DNA from: Coptis chinensis
Taxonomy: Eukaryota > Streptophyta > Magnoliopsida > Ranunculales > Ranunculaceae
Direction of reading: 5' to 3'
NCBI GenBank assembly: GCA_015680905.1
Contig: CM027378.1
Span: forward strand, 87,201,501-87,265,500
DNA length: 64,000 bases
In this document: one piece after another, positions 11,097 to 21,726 of the stretch
Layout: each line of letters starts with the position of its first letter
Position numbering within the stretch: the stretch's first letter is position 1
Translations under genes and position numbers: made by a program
Notes under the pieces: model-generated
What the model saw: only the letters and a program-made list of their open reading frames with translations
What the model was told of the DNA's origin: nothing
Database searches by the model: none

Positions 11097-12348
11097 TCGA
11101 GATATAGCAGGCCACAATGCTAAGTTATCGACTATGGTCAATGACAATGTAATTGTCATACCCCAGAGTCTCATGCATATTCTGGACAATCTAGGAGTCA
11201 GCCCAAGATCTCCAATTATTTGCAACTCCGAAGACGAAGATTATAGAATATGGTGCCAAGATTCCAAAGGCAAGTTTTCCACAAAATCTGCTTTCGAAAG
11301 TATCAGAAGAACTAGACCAAAAGTAAGTTGGTACAAAAACATTTGGAACAACTTCATTCACCCACGAACTGCTGCTACAGGGTGGAAGCTCCTCCATGGG
11401 TGCGCTGCAACAGATGATAGAATCCAAAAATCCGGTATCCCATTAGTATCTGCATGCAGGTTGTGTAAATCAGCAGAAGAGAATCTAACACACTTGTTAT
11501 GGGAGTGTAGTTTTTCTACACAATTGTGGACATGGCTAGCGGCGGGCTTTCTTATCCAACAACCTCTTCCAGGTTTTAAGGAAGCAATTCTTCTCTCTAA
11601 CTCTTGGAGCCCGATGATGAAACAAATCTGGAACTCAGGGGTGGTGGCAGCAATGGTAAGCTTATGGAACATGAGGAACAAGGTGTACTTTGAGAGTAAA
11701 GTACCCAATCTTATGAACTGTAAACAGTTTGTTAGAGCTCAAATCGTATGCACCCATCACCGGAGTAAAGCTTGCAATGGGAACAACAACTGGGAAAGAC
11801 TAGTTCTGACGAACTGGGCAGTAACTCCAAGACCCAAACAAGCACCTCAATTGAAGACATGTGTTTGGATTCCTCCAGAACCAAACATCATGAAGCTCAA
11901 CATTGACGGGGCGGTGTTTGGGAGTCCAGGGCCTTCGGGCATTGGGATATGTTCGAGATTCGAAGGGGAGTTCATCTTCACTTTTGCAAAAGACTAACAA
12001 ATGGTACGATTGATAGAAGCGGAAGCTTATGCAGTTGTCGAAGGGATTGAAATAGCTATCAGTAGAGGCTTCTATCATCTTTGGGTGGAATCGGATTCTC
12101 TCTCAACTGTTACCTCTTTCAGTTCAGGTGCAATACCATGGGAATTACAATCAAGATGGAAGAGATGCAAACATAAAATCACATCGATCAGGTTCATTCA
12201 TATATGGAGGGAAGCCAACATATCTGCGGATACCCTTGCTAAAGCTGGAGCTGCTCTTCCCGTCGACGATTTTCTGTTTTTTGTAGGAAAGCCCGCATGG
12301 CTACTCAAATGGGAATGCCCATTTGAGAATTTTAGTAGAATATGTTAA
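11097..12348 (+). pseudogene. LINE ORF2, zinc-binding connector and RNase H
   Basis: After a frame change near 11090, the plant-LINE connector appears: KSAFESIRRTRP, WKLLHGCAATDDR, then the RVT-zinc finger CRLCKSAEENLTHLLWEC (11455-11508) with a CX2C...HX4C pattern. RNase H begins at MKLNIDGAVFGSPGPSGIG (11890-11945) with the first catalytic Asp. The frame ends at a TAA in place of a sense codon at 11995 and resumes at 12001 with EAEAYAVVEGIEIA and VESDSLSTV (Glu and Asp), ending WREANISADTLAKAG (12210-12250). All four RNase H acidic positions can still be seen. Confidence 0.88.
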
Positions 12349-12475
12349 TGCCTCTTAGATAGAGATATCTATGGAGGGCTATGAACTTGTAACTGAGAGA
12401 TTGCTCCGGCAAGATTTCAGAACCATTCTTTTGTTTTTTCTTTAATATATTTTCACCTTACCAAGCAAAAAAAAG

Positions 12476-13356
12476 ATATGCCCAACACTCTAGGGTTGCG
12501 CCCAACACAATTACGGACCCCAAGTTGAACCAGGTCTGCCCAACACAAAATGGAGTCTGTCAAAAATAGGACCTTTATTATTGGCATTGAATTTATAAAA
12601 TTCCGGTATTGCCTAGTGGGTCTATTGGTGGGGCATGGGCTTTAACTGCTTTTTTAGGGGTACAAAAATAGTAGGTTATTTTTTTTTCTTTCCTTTTTTC
12701 CTTTTTCCTTTTTCCTTAGCTCAGTAAGAAGAGTATATTGATTTTGTAAAACGAAAAAAATAAACTACAAAATGATGGCCTACGTAGTAGTACTACACAA
12801 TTGTTATTTTTTGAAGATACAAGAGGAAAAGATATAACAATTCTTTGAAGTTTAAAAATAGTGTTGTTCTGCTTAGGTTATGCTGTCATGGTTAACAATA
12901 AAAGGGAGAAGATGTGGAAATAAAAAAAAAAAGTATTGGCAGTATAGCACATATTTAATTTTCTGAGAACCATTGATATTTGAAATTCTAGTGGGGTGGA
13001 ACTCGAGCTTAATTGTTCTTTGAGAGGAAATGATTACAACAACAGCTAAACAGGGCCGAAAGAGGCAGACGAAATTCCAGGAGAAGCTATAAGCTTATAG
13101 AAGAAAATCCATTAACACTACTACCAGAAGAAGCTAATCAAGTGAACAACCAATTATGTGGAGACAAGTGACTCCACATGTCTGGCAAGCTCCAAAGGCT
13201 CCACTCGTTAGCGGGGACGTGAAATAAACATTTAGGGGGTCTACAAAAGGGGAGTAGGCTACTTCCTTAGGTGTGAACCATCCAGGAAGGCACTCGAGAC
13301 CAGGTCCAAGAATACACTCTTTGCGTCAAGCGCTGTACCGAGATGGCTTCATCAAG
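12476..13356. other. Noncoding, host-like interval
   Basis: GCCCAACAC occurs three times (12480, 12501, 12538) just after the LINE tail. The rest is AT-rich with homopolymer runs. The last 150 bp continue directly into 24399 once element C and one copy of its target duplication are removed. On the minus strand the joined flank gives short phrases such as CILGPGLECLPGWF, but I cannot tie them to a gene. No RNA gene was recognised. Confidence 0.4.
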
Positions 13357-13361
13357 TGTCT

Positions 13362-13856
13362 TGTAAGTACCCTCCGTTCTACACTACAGTACACGTGTCC
13401 ACACATCAGGTCGTACTCCATCAGTTTGTACCAATCCATCAGAATGTACCAAAAGTCCCAAACCCAGGTCGTCCCAACATTAGTTACAGCCATATATGGA
13501 AGCAAATCATCTAGCGCAATCTTGGAGCTTAGTCAATGCAACAATCAAGGAGTCATTTACTTTGTAACATCAGAATAATGGCGAATCATCAAGATAACAC
13601 AGAAGGTGGATCTACACTTCATAACGGCCTGGAGCAAATAAGGAAGGTCAGCTCAAACATCTATAAGTAAAGAGAGATGAACTACGTAAGGCTTGATTCA
13701 AGTTTACCCCAAGAAACTTGATACGTAGGCAACTTTTATCCCAAGAAGAGTCCAAGAAATTTGATACGTAGGCAACTCTTATTCCAAGAAGAGTGCAGCC
13801 ATTCTCTTTCACACAAATCATCAAGTCGTTGTCCAGTAAACTAACAAACATCTACA
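13362..13856 (+). repeat. 5' LTR of element C
   Basis: 495 bp, against 435 bp for the 3' LTR. Most of the extra length is a tandem duplication near 13710-13798 of the unit around GATACGTAGGCAACTCTTAT...CCAAGAAGAGT, present once in the 3' LTR. The 5' LTR also has an insertion near 13587 and a GAGCTTA difference near 13526. It should hold promoter and poly(A) signals, but I cannot place a convincing TATA box. Confidence 0.93.
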
Positions 13857-13857
13857 T

Positions 13858-13874
13858 TGGCGCCATCTACCGGT
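13858..13874 (+). promoter_or_regulatory. Primer-binding site of element C
   Basis: TGGCGCCATCTACCGG starts two bases after the LTR end, the place and opening motif of the tRNA primer site of Tat/Athila elements. The matching tRNA is not assigned here. Confidence 0.75.
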
Positions 13875-13940
13875 TTGTTCTCTTGAGAAAACAAAGATAC
13901 CATTTTCTGAAGCCCACGAAGCTGGTCACAACAAGCCACC

Positions 13941-15400
13941 ATGGAAGCACAGCTACAAGCAATAGCAGATCAGATGAAGACGCTACAGGAGTCATTCATA
14001 ACATTTCAACAAGAGAACCAAACGATGCGCGAGCACACCACCTCCAACACCAACAACGGCGCTCTAGACGCAGTGGAGAACAACGTTGTCACAACCTTCA
14101 CCAACACCACCAATCAAAGGCTAGAAGACTTCACACAAAGGTTGGAAAAGTCGAATGACAAGGCTAGTGCACTCCAAATCACTTAGAAGATACTCCATAC
14201 GTACAAGGCATCACCATTCACTATTGAAATCAGGGATAAGCAGCCACCCTCAGAGTTCATCCAACCAAAATTCATGCTATACGACGGTAGCTCGTGTCCA
14301 GGCTAGCACGTAGCTTGTTTCAGCCAAACTCTCAGACTCTACAGCGTTACAGAGTACGACTACCTAAAGTGCAAGCTCTTCCCAGCCAGTCTGAAGGACG
14401 GAGCTTTATAATGGTTCTACACACTAACTCCTGATTCAATTAGCAACTTTGACAAGCTAGCTGAGACGTTCGCAGCATAGTTCGTCCACAACAGAAAGAA
14501 GCAAGCCAACCTGGACTCTTTATTTCAGCTCAAGCAAGCTCATGACGAAATGATCCGCGTCTTCCTAGGACGTTTCAAGAAGGAACTCCTCTCAATGGAG
14601 CCAGGCGTAAAGTACAGTTTTGCAACTTCAGCATTCACCAACGCTCTCCTAGAAGACTCCGACCTAGCAGGATCTCTGATGCGTAACAAACTAGAACGCT
14701 TAGACGACCTGTACCATAGAATTGACAAATACATCAAGTACGAGGAATGACTTGCCTAGCGCAATGGAAAAGAAGTCCTCATAGTAAGCGACAAGCGAGG
14801 ACCCAAAGAAAACAACCACTATTCAGGCAACAATAGCAACAACAACAACAACAATAACAATTACAACAAGGGCTCCAGCTCCAACAAGCCCTCTTACACA
14901 AAAAGGGAATTCTCCAACTTCTCCAGGACACCCAGCCAAATCCTGAAGAAGATATATACAGCACCATACTTCAAGCCCAACATCAACAAAGTGATCGCCA
15001 TACCTGAACGTCCATACTGCCATTTTCACAAGCTCCATCATCATGACACCAATGAATGTTGGAGCCTCAAGTACTACCTCCAAGACTTAGTGGAGGAAGG
15101 CAAATTGAAGGAGTTCCTGCCAGACAGCGACCTCAGGCATAAGCTGGATGCCAAGCGACACAGAAGTAGGAGCCGCAGCCATGAACGAGCTGCCAACAAA
15201 AGAAGCAGGAGCCGAACAGCCCGACGATTTAAATCACCAGGTTGGTCGAGGCATAACAAGAGACATCACTCCTCCGACCATGATGAGAAAAAGGTAATCA
15301 ACATGATTACAGACACCTCCAACGACGAAATCTCAGGTCGGGAAAAATGCCAAAGAGTTGGAACACTTCAAGAAATCTATCACATTTCCCACAAAGCTGA
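13941..15400 (+). pseudogene. Element C gag
   Basis: The start is MEAQLQAIADQMKTLQESF, a short coiled-coil N-terminus shared with the gag of element A. The capsid-like core contains FMLYDGSSCPG, LFPASLKDGAL-WFY, NLDSLFQLKQ and FLGRFKKELLSM. An Asn-rich linker (14825-14870), a CHFHKLHHHDTNEC zinc-knuckle-like motif (15019-15062) and a basic RSRSRSHERAANKR tract follow. Stops at about 14184, 14305, 14409, 14479, 14748 and 14758 are mostly TAG where Gln (CAG) fits the family. Gag forms the particle and packages the RNA. Confidence 0.85.
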
Positions 15401-15930
15401 GGTGATCAATCTTACCAACCCTCAAACAACAACAACAATTTCATTCACTGAGGAGGATCTAGACAAGGTGTGCCTACCCCACAATGATGTCCTAGTAGTG
15501 CACGTCAAAATCAACGGGTGGACAGTCAAAAGAGTCCTCATCGATCCAGGCAGCTCGTGCGACATACTTTTCTATCAAACTTACAAGGACATGCACCTGC
15601 CAGACTCGGTGATGATAGAATCAAATGCACCACTCTATGGGTTTAATAGAGACTGCACTGATGCCATTGGAGACATCATCCTACCAATCTCCATATATTG
15701 GGGAAAGAGAGGACATGGTGAAAAATTCAACACGCTTTAGTGTAATTAATGTCAAGTCATCCTACACTACCATCCTAGGATGCAGATGGATTCACAAGAT
15801 CCAAGCAATTCTATCAACATTGCACCAAGTCCTGCGGTTCCCCGGACCCCAAGGCATCATGGAGCTCAAAAGCAAACCAACTAGAAGCTCACCGATGCAA
15901 TCACGTCAGCACAATGACCTTACCTAAGCC
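15400..15930 (+). pseudogene. Element C aspartic protease region
   Basis: VCLPHNDVLVVHVKINGW leads into the active-site motif RVLIDPGSSCDILFY (15530-15576), the Tat-type D-P-G-S-S, which cleaves the polyprotein. A frameshift near 15700 moves the frame to VNVKSSYTTILGCRWIHKIQ (15746-15800), the conserved ILGRxW second half, and LSTLHQVLRFP. The same order is present in element A. Confidence 0.85.
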
Positions 15931-16039
15931 TCAGGTCGTCGAAGACAAAGAGGTCCCAAAGAAGTAAGATCCTCAAGCATCCAACCCTCCAACAACTGTA
16001 GCAGACAAGCTCAAAGGAAAACAAGCTCAAATAGAACCA

Positions 16040-16930
16040 GGAGAAAAAGTCAATCTGGGCACAGATGATGACCCAAAGTTTGTTTATGTAGGGCCTGATT
16101 TAGACCCCAAGCTCAAGGAGTAGCTTGTCAAATTCCTATCTCTCAATAAAGATGTTTTTTCTTGGTCATATATCGATATGCCAGGAATCGACCCTTAGGT
16201 CGCTTGCCATAAGTTAAATGTAGATCCAACTGTCAAGCCTATCAAACAACGACCTAGGAAACTAGCACTCAAATTTCAAAAGGCCATCAATGAAGAGATC
16301 GAAAATCTAAAAAATGTGGGATTCATCAGAGAGGTCGAGTATCCGACCTAGCTAGCCAACATTGTAGCTGTTCCAAAGAAGAATGGCCAGGTGCGACTTT
16401 GCATAGACTTCACCAACGTCAACAAACACTGCCCAAAGGACAGTTTCCCCCTACCAAAAATCAACATACTGGTAGATCAAACCTGCGGCCATGATCTTTT
16501 ATCATTTATGGACGCATACAATGGATATAATCAGATACCCCTTGCAGAGAAAGATCAGGAAAAGACGTCCTTCATAACCGAGCAAGGAACGTTTTGTTAC
16601 AACGTCCTACCATTCGGCTTGAAGAACGTCGGTGCGACCTACCAAAGACTGGTCACCAAAATATTCGAAGATTTGCTAGGCGACACCATGGAAGTCTACA
16701 TAGACGACATGGTGGTTAAAAACGAGAAGGCGGGCGATCACATTTCTCACCTACAAGAAGCCTTTGAAAGGTTACGCCAAAACAAGATGAATCTCAACCC
16801 AGCCACGTGCTTATTCGGAGTAGCCTCAGGAAAGTTCTTAGGTTATCTCGTTTCACAAAGACGCATTGAAGCAAACCCAAAACAGATACGAGCTCTCATT
16901 GACATGCCAGAGCCAACTACAAAGTAATAA
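16040..16930 (+). pseudogene. Element C reverse transcriptase
   Basis: Tat RT starts with LVKFLSLNKDVFSWSYIDMP, then NVGFIREVEYPT, VAVPKKNGQVRLCIDFTNVN (16370-16429), DLLSFMDAYNGYNQIPL, FCYNVLPFGLKN and catalytic VYIDDMVVK (16694-16720), ending GYLVSQRRIEANP. Stops include TAG at 16122 and 16197 (Gln expected) and at 16349 (Trp expected). The segment 16391-16927 is fully open and retains both active-site Asp residues. Confidence 0.93.
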
Positions 16931-17960
16931 ATCCACAAGTTATCTGGAATGGTTTCAGCCCTCAACAGATTCATCTCACGGGCATCTGATAAGTGCAGAC
17001 CATTCTTGCAAATACTCTAAAAAGGCGCAACATTCATATGGACAGACGAATGCCAAAAAGCTTTCAACGACTTGAAAACTTATTTATCAACTCCACCCGT
17101 CTTGTCCAAACTAGACGAAGGAGAAATGCTATGACTTTATCTTGCAACTACCGACTTTGCAATCAGCTCAGTCCTCTTTTGCGAAAACGATAGAATCGAA
17201 AAGCCTGTCTACTTCACGAGCAAGACATTGGCCAATGCAGAGAAACATTACTCGGCAATGGAGAAAACAATGTTGTCTCTGTTATACTCAGCTCGAAAAT
17301 TCCGTCCTTACTTTCAGGCCCACAACATTAAGGTAATAAGAGATGTACCCATCAAACAAGTTTTGAGTTCCAACAACAAAACGGCTCGAATGGCCAAATG
17401 GGCTGAAGAGCTCAGAGAGCACCACATCGAGTTCGTTCCCAGAATGTCTCGCAAAAGACAGGTCATTGCTGACTTCCTTGTGGATTTCCCCGTTGAAGAC
17501 GTCAACTGGGAACCCGAGCCCATCACTTCACTCCATCAACTAGCAACCCCAGACACATGGCACCTCTATATAGATGGAGCATGCAACAACAACGGCAGTG
17601 AATTGGGGGCTGTGTTAACTTCACCAGAAGGCACCCAGCTACAAAAATCAATCAAGATCGATTTCGCAACGTCTAACAACGAAGCGAAGTATGAAGCATT
17701 GATCACGGGCTTCCGCATGGCACAACAACTACAAGTCCCAAAACTTAAAGCTTACAGTGACTCATAGCTAATAGTCAAGTAGATCACCAAGGAATATGTC
17801 ACGAATGGAGCAAACCTTGCAAAGTATGCTCAGGTCGTCAGTAACCTCATAAGATCGTTCAAAACATTTTCATTAGAGCATATTCCCAGGGAAGATAACA
17901 GACATGCAGACAGTCTAGCTTTCTTTGCCTCAAAGACATAAAAGGTTTGCCCCAGCACAA
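16931..17960 (+). pseudogene. Element C RNase H regions (RT-linked and second RNase H)
   Basis: The RT-connected RNase H reads ISRASDKCRPFLQ, TDECQKAFNDLKTYL and KPVYFTSKTLANAEKHYSAME (about 17200-17265), then FQAHNIKV. A second RNase H of the archaeal type, as carried by Tat elements, begins LYIDGACNNNGSELGAVL (17561-17615) and continues SNNEAKYEALITGF and a DS catalytic pair near 17757. TAG replaces Gln at 17766 and 17780. RNase H removes the RNA template. Confidence 0.87.
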
Positions 17961-18059
17961 TCTACATTGACATTTTAGAGAGGCCCGCCTACCAACAAGA
18001 AAGCATCAACAGCCTCACAGATTTCCAACCCTCATCCAAGAAGAGATCAGTCAATCTTT

Positions 18060-19076
18060 GATAGGCCCATTTGTCAAGTTCATCTTACATGGCGAGCTCC
18101 CATCAGAGACAAAGAATGCTCGTGCCATACAATTCTGAGCTCCCAGATACACCGTAATCAACGAACGCTTGTTCCGTAAATCTGTAGGCGGACCTCACCT
18201 TAGGTGTATCACTCCACGCGAAGGTCAACTCATCTTTGACGAAATTCACAAGAGCAAATGTGGCAACCATGCAGGAGCAAGATCCCTGACACATAAAGTA
18301 ATAGCTTAAGGGTACTACTGGCCAGGCATGCATATCTAAGCAAAAATGTACGTTCTCAAATGCCACCAATGTCAAACATTTGGCCACAACCACCTAAGCC
18401 AAGCACGGGAGTTGGTCAACATAGCCAACCCTTGGCCTTTCCATATGTGGGGGCTAGACATCATGGGACCATTCATCCCACAAAAGAAAACAGGACTCAA
18501 ATATGTCCTAGCGGCCACATATTACTTCACCAAATTGGTAGAAGCAATCCCTCTAGTTCATGTCAAAGAAGTCCACGTCATCAGCTTCATATGGACCAAT
18601 ATCATCACAAGATTTGGTTTCCCCCACACCTTTGTCATGGACAACGGAACCCAATTTGCTGGCTCGCAAGTCAAGACATTTCTACACCTAGAAAATGCAC
18701 AAAGCAATGGCCAAGCAGAAGTTACCAACAAAGCAATCAAGGAGAATCTCCAAAAAAAGTTGGAAAGTAAGAAAAGCCAATGGCCAGAACAACTCAAGAA
18801 CATTCTATGGGCATACAGAACAACAGAGCTAGTACTAATGAATCTCCTTTCACACTTTGCTTCGGAACAGAAGCAGTCATACCATCAGAACTCACAATCA
18901 CAACCACATGTTCTGACATCGTCGAATTAGGAAAAAATAACAGCATCTTGGCAAAAGAGGTCGATCTCCTAGAAGAACGAAGGGAAACAGCTGCAATATC
19001 CCTAGCTCGGTACCACCAAACAATCCAACGATCTTACAACAAGAAGGTCGTCCCAAGATCTTTTCAAGCTAGCGAC
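18060..19076 (+). pseudogene. Element C integrase, N-terminal and core domains
   Basis: The zinc-binding H-H-C-C module reads EIHKSKCGNHAGARSLTHKV ... YVLKCHQCQTFG (18241-18375). The catalytic core follows: LDIMGPFIP (first Asp, 18452), FVMDNGTQFAG (second Asp, 18632-18665) and NGQAEVTNKAI (Glu, 18709). Between the second Asp and Glu, about a dozen residues present in element A are missing, so the core is internally deleted. The frame then shifts near 18840 and runs to the insertion at 19077. Confidence 0.9.
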
Positions 19077-20554
19077 TGATAAAGATAAAAATGATAGTTT
19101 ACCTACGAAATGAACGATGAAACTAAAAACGTAAGTAAACTAAAACTTAATACGTGCCTATATTTATCAAGTTTTCTACTCTCAATCCTATGAGATATAG
19201 TGGAGTAGATGATTCGTTCCACTCCTAGTTCTCTAGCATGGAATGTTTTCTAGTCAAATTAATCCCCCTTAAGTCTAATGAGAGGTTTACGAGGGGAATT
19301 ATATATTACGAGGTGGATTCAATTAACAAGTTACGAATAATGAAATGAGAGGCAGCTAAGGATTTTAATCTAGATAAAGAATTAAAGGGAATTGAATCCA
19401 CCTTAACTTGACTTAATCCTACTAACAAAGACTCATCGTGATCCAAATTGAATGCTTAGCATATCAAAATAGTAATTATAATCCCTAATTATACATGACA
19501 TTTCTACCAATTCATAACTAGCATGTGAGCGATTAAACCCATTCTCATGGTGAATTAATCGTTTCTAGAGTGGAATAATTATCACGACAATTTCTAAGTT
19601 TAACAAAGATCAAGCGTCATCAAGGCTTCTTCAACCCCTCTAATGGAGGTTTAGCCTTGATTCATACTACTATCATTTCCCATTGATTTAAAACTAGATA
19701 TCATATAAAAATTCTATTCTTATGCAATTTATCTAAACAATGATTGAAATCTCAGGTAATAACTAGGAAATGAATAACAAGTAATAAAAGAATTTAGATC
19801 TAAACAATTGTAAATGACAAAAATCGAAATTGACAAACTAACTATTTTATTTATCAAACTAATGAAGAACAATGATTCTAAGAGTTTAATCTAAAACAAG
19901 AATTGAATTTAAACTAAACTTAATTTTATTTAATGAAAACTAGATATAGAATTATCTATTGTTTTAGGTCTAACTAGCTACCATTAACAAAGAGCTAAGC
20001 TTTGGTTTTTATATGTTCAGATCCAAAAATCGTGCATGGGCTTGGATCCATGTTTTGGGCCAGAGAATCAGGCCCAAAACCCAATACTTTCAGTCCAAAA
20101 AGGCCTCTTCAGCTACAGTTGGCTTCGACAGACTTTTCGTCCACTTCTACTTCTATGATTGGGCCAAGGATTGGACCATTGGAAAGCTCTTTCAGAGCCG
20201 GTCGTTTTGACATAAGGTAGACCCACTTCCGAGGTCTGAGTCCAAAGATACGGCCTTCAGAACTTCTGCTGACTTTGTGTGTTATTTCTGCCCGCGTTGA
20301 CTTTGACTTTTCAGCTTTGACCGGGCTTTAGAAAGGCTTTGTCTTATTGAATCTTGGCCTTTAATCACAGAACTCCTTAGCAACCAACCATTGCTCCTTT
20401 ATCTCATCGAAGTGGCACATTTCTGCACATAATTGACTTTGAAGCCTGAAATGCATAAAACACGTAGTCAGATTAACTCTTACTTATTATTCACATAATT
20501 GGTCTAAAAGTACAATTGTTAAGGGGTTAAAACTACAGTTTTGGGCTCTTATCA
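19077..20554 (+). mobile_element. Solo LTR (TGATAA...TTATCA) inside element C integrase, 1478 bp
   Basis: GCGAC at 19072-19076 and 20555-20559 is an exact 5-bp target duplication. Termini are TGATAA and TTATCA. Removal rejoins the integrase C-terminus in frame order. There is no coding capacity. It has a CAGGCCCAAAACCC-like tract near 20070 and a TGATAA start like those of the LTRs at 26168 and 48493, but the interior is not obviously the same. I infer a solo LTR left by LTR-LTR recombination; its strand is assumed. Confidence 0.85.
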
Positions 20555-20727
20555 GCGACCTAGTTCTCAAAAAGACACTCGCTCCTGCCAAGCTCGACCC
20601 AACATGGAAAGGCCCCTTCATTGTTGACAAAGTCGTTGGAAATGGCGCATACTGGATCAAAACTCAACTCAGTGATATGCTTCCCCGACCTTGGAATACA
20701 GCTCTCTTCAAGCGATTTTATCAATAA
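20555..20727 (+). pseudogene. Element C integrase C-terminus
   Basis: This is the tail of pol after the solo LTR: KLDPTWKGPFIVDKVVGNGA, YWIKTQ and PRPWNTALFKRFYQ then TAA. The same end (YWIKTQDG ... PRPWNTFLLKIFYQ) closes the integrase of element A at 50130, so the stop is the natural terminus. This domain contributes DNA binding. Confidence 0.88.
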
Positions 20728-20877
20728 GCTTTTTTCCAGATATATCAATCGATATGAATAAATTTTCATCAACATTTCAAGTACAGATGTCATCTTTTGC
20801 TTTACATGAGTACCAGGCATCTTGCACTACGCAACCTGACCTCAGACATCACAATGTCAGGTCGTACATCAAAGGCA

Positions 20878-21160
20878 GAGTCAAGAACGACTCAACTACA
20901 ACAACCACGCAGTGGTTAATTATCAATCAATTCAACCCAAGGTCCCCCAAAAGGACCCTAAATCAACTTAACACCAACGCCAGGGTTAAGTATGACTCAA
21001 CTGTAATTACCACTCAAAGGCCAATTATCAGACAAATATAATCCACAGGTCCTCCAAAAGGACCCCAAGCCAGCTTACGACCTCGACATGGTTTAAGTTA
21101 GACTCAACTATAATGACCGTTCAAAGGCTAATTATATTAATAAGAAATTCCCCTAAGAAG
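20878..21160 (+). repeat. Three degenerate ~107-bp tandem repeats in element C
   Basis: Units begin near 20878, 20983 and 21090. Each carries GACTCAACT, then CAA(T/A)GG or GTGG before (C/T)TAATTAT, and the first two have CCCAAAAGGACCC or CCAAAAGGACCCC. They lie between the pol stop and the antisense gene. Nothing coding is recognised from 20728 to 21726. Element A has its own repeats in the corresponding place. Confidence 0.6.
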
Positions 21161-21726
21161 GAACGACTCAACACACACACCTAGGGGCATGAGAAAGCCT
21201 AGGTGTCAACTACGCAAAAATATTAGGTCATACATGAATGCTCTACAACCTGTTACAACCAGACGACCTATCAAAGTCCAACAGTTCATCAATTCTGAAC
21301 AAAGGTCGTCATACAACAAATCAAAAATAGCAAAAGCAATCATATGCATGCAAACATCAAGCACAATCTCAGCAAGTAAGTAAGTTAAATATTGCTACTT
21401 AAATACAAATTTGGATAGATACTAGAGGCCCCCAGATTACCCCGGGAAACCGACCTCAGTATCCCCATCATCAAAAATATAGTTTATCAGTAGCAAAAAC
21501 ACAAATGTTTAAATATTGTTCAAAGAACCTGCAACTAAAAAACTCAAACTAGAGAAGTTCAATACTACACAACATGGGAAACTTGCTCTACATTCAAAAG
21601 ATCCAACTCGTAGCCCTCTACAGCAGCAGAGCTGCTAGCCGGATCATCAACCACTTTCAACACATCTACGACAACATCATCAGAAGAGGCAACTAGAACA
21701 GCACCTAGGTCGGAAGGCAGATCAAA

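Larger units (their letters stand above)
7583..12475 (+). mobile_element. L1-type LINE retrotransposon with C-terminal RNase H (degenerate)
   Basis: The order is ORF1 remnant (7583-7840), T-rich break (7841-8221), ORF2 endonuclease (8222-9507), reverse transcriptase (9520-11096), zinc-knuckle connector and RNase H (11097-12348), and a short 3' UTR ending in TTTCACCTTACCAAGC plus eight A. That order and the A-tail are those of plant L1 LINEs; RNase H at the end of ORF2 is known in several plant lineages. TGCCCAACA occurs just upstream (7549-7557) and just after the tail (12479-12487); it could be a degraded target duplication, but GCCCAACAC recurs nearby, so this is weak. Confidence 0.9.

Noticed and set aside
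12476-12560. TGCCCAACA after the LINE tail as a target duplication with 7549-7557
   Set aside because: The word recurs several times nearby and is not flush with a defined 5' end, so it is only suggestive.
13270-13361. Minus-strand phrase CILGPGLECLPGWF as part of a resistance-type (TIR-NBS-LRR) gene
   Set aside because: Too short, stops in all longer frames, and no NBS or LRR motifs nearby.
14779-14967. Cys-rich frame (runs of CCYCC) on the minus strand
   Set aside because: It is the antisense of the Asn-rich (AAC)n linker of element C gag.
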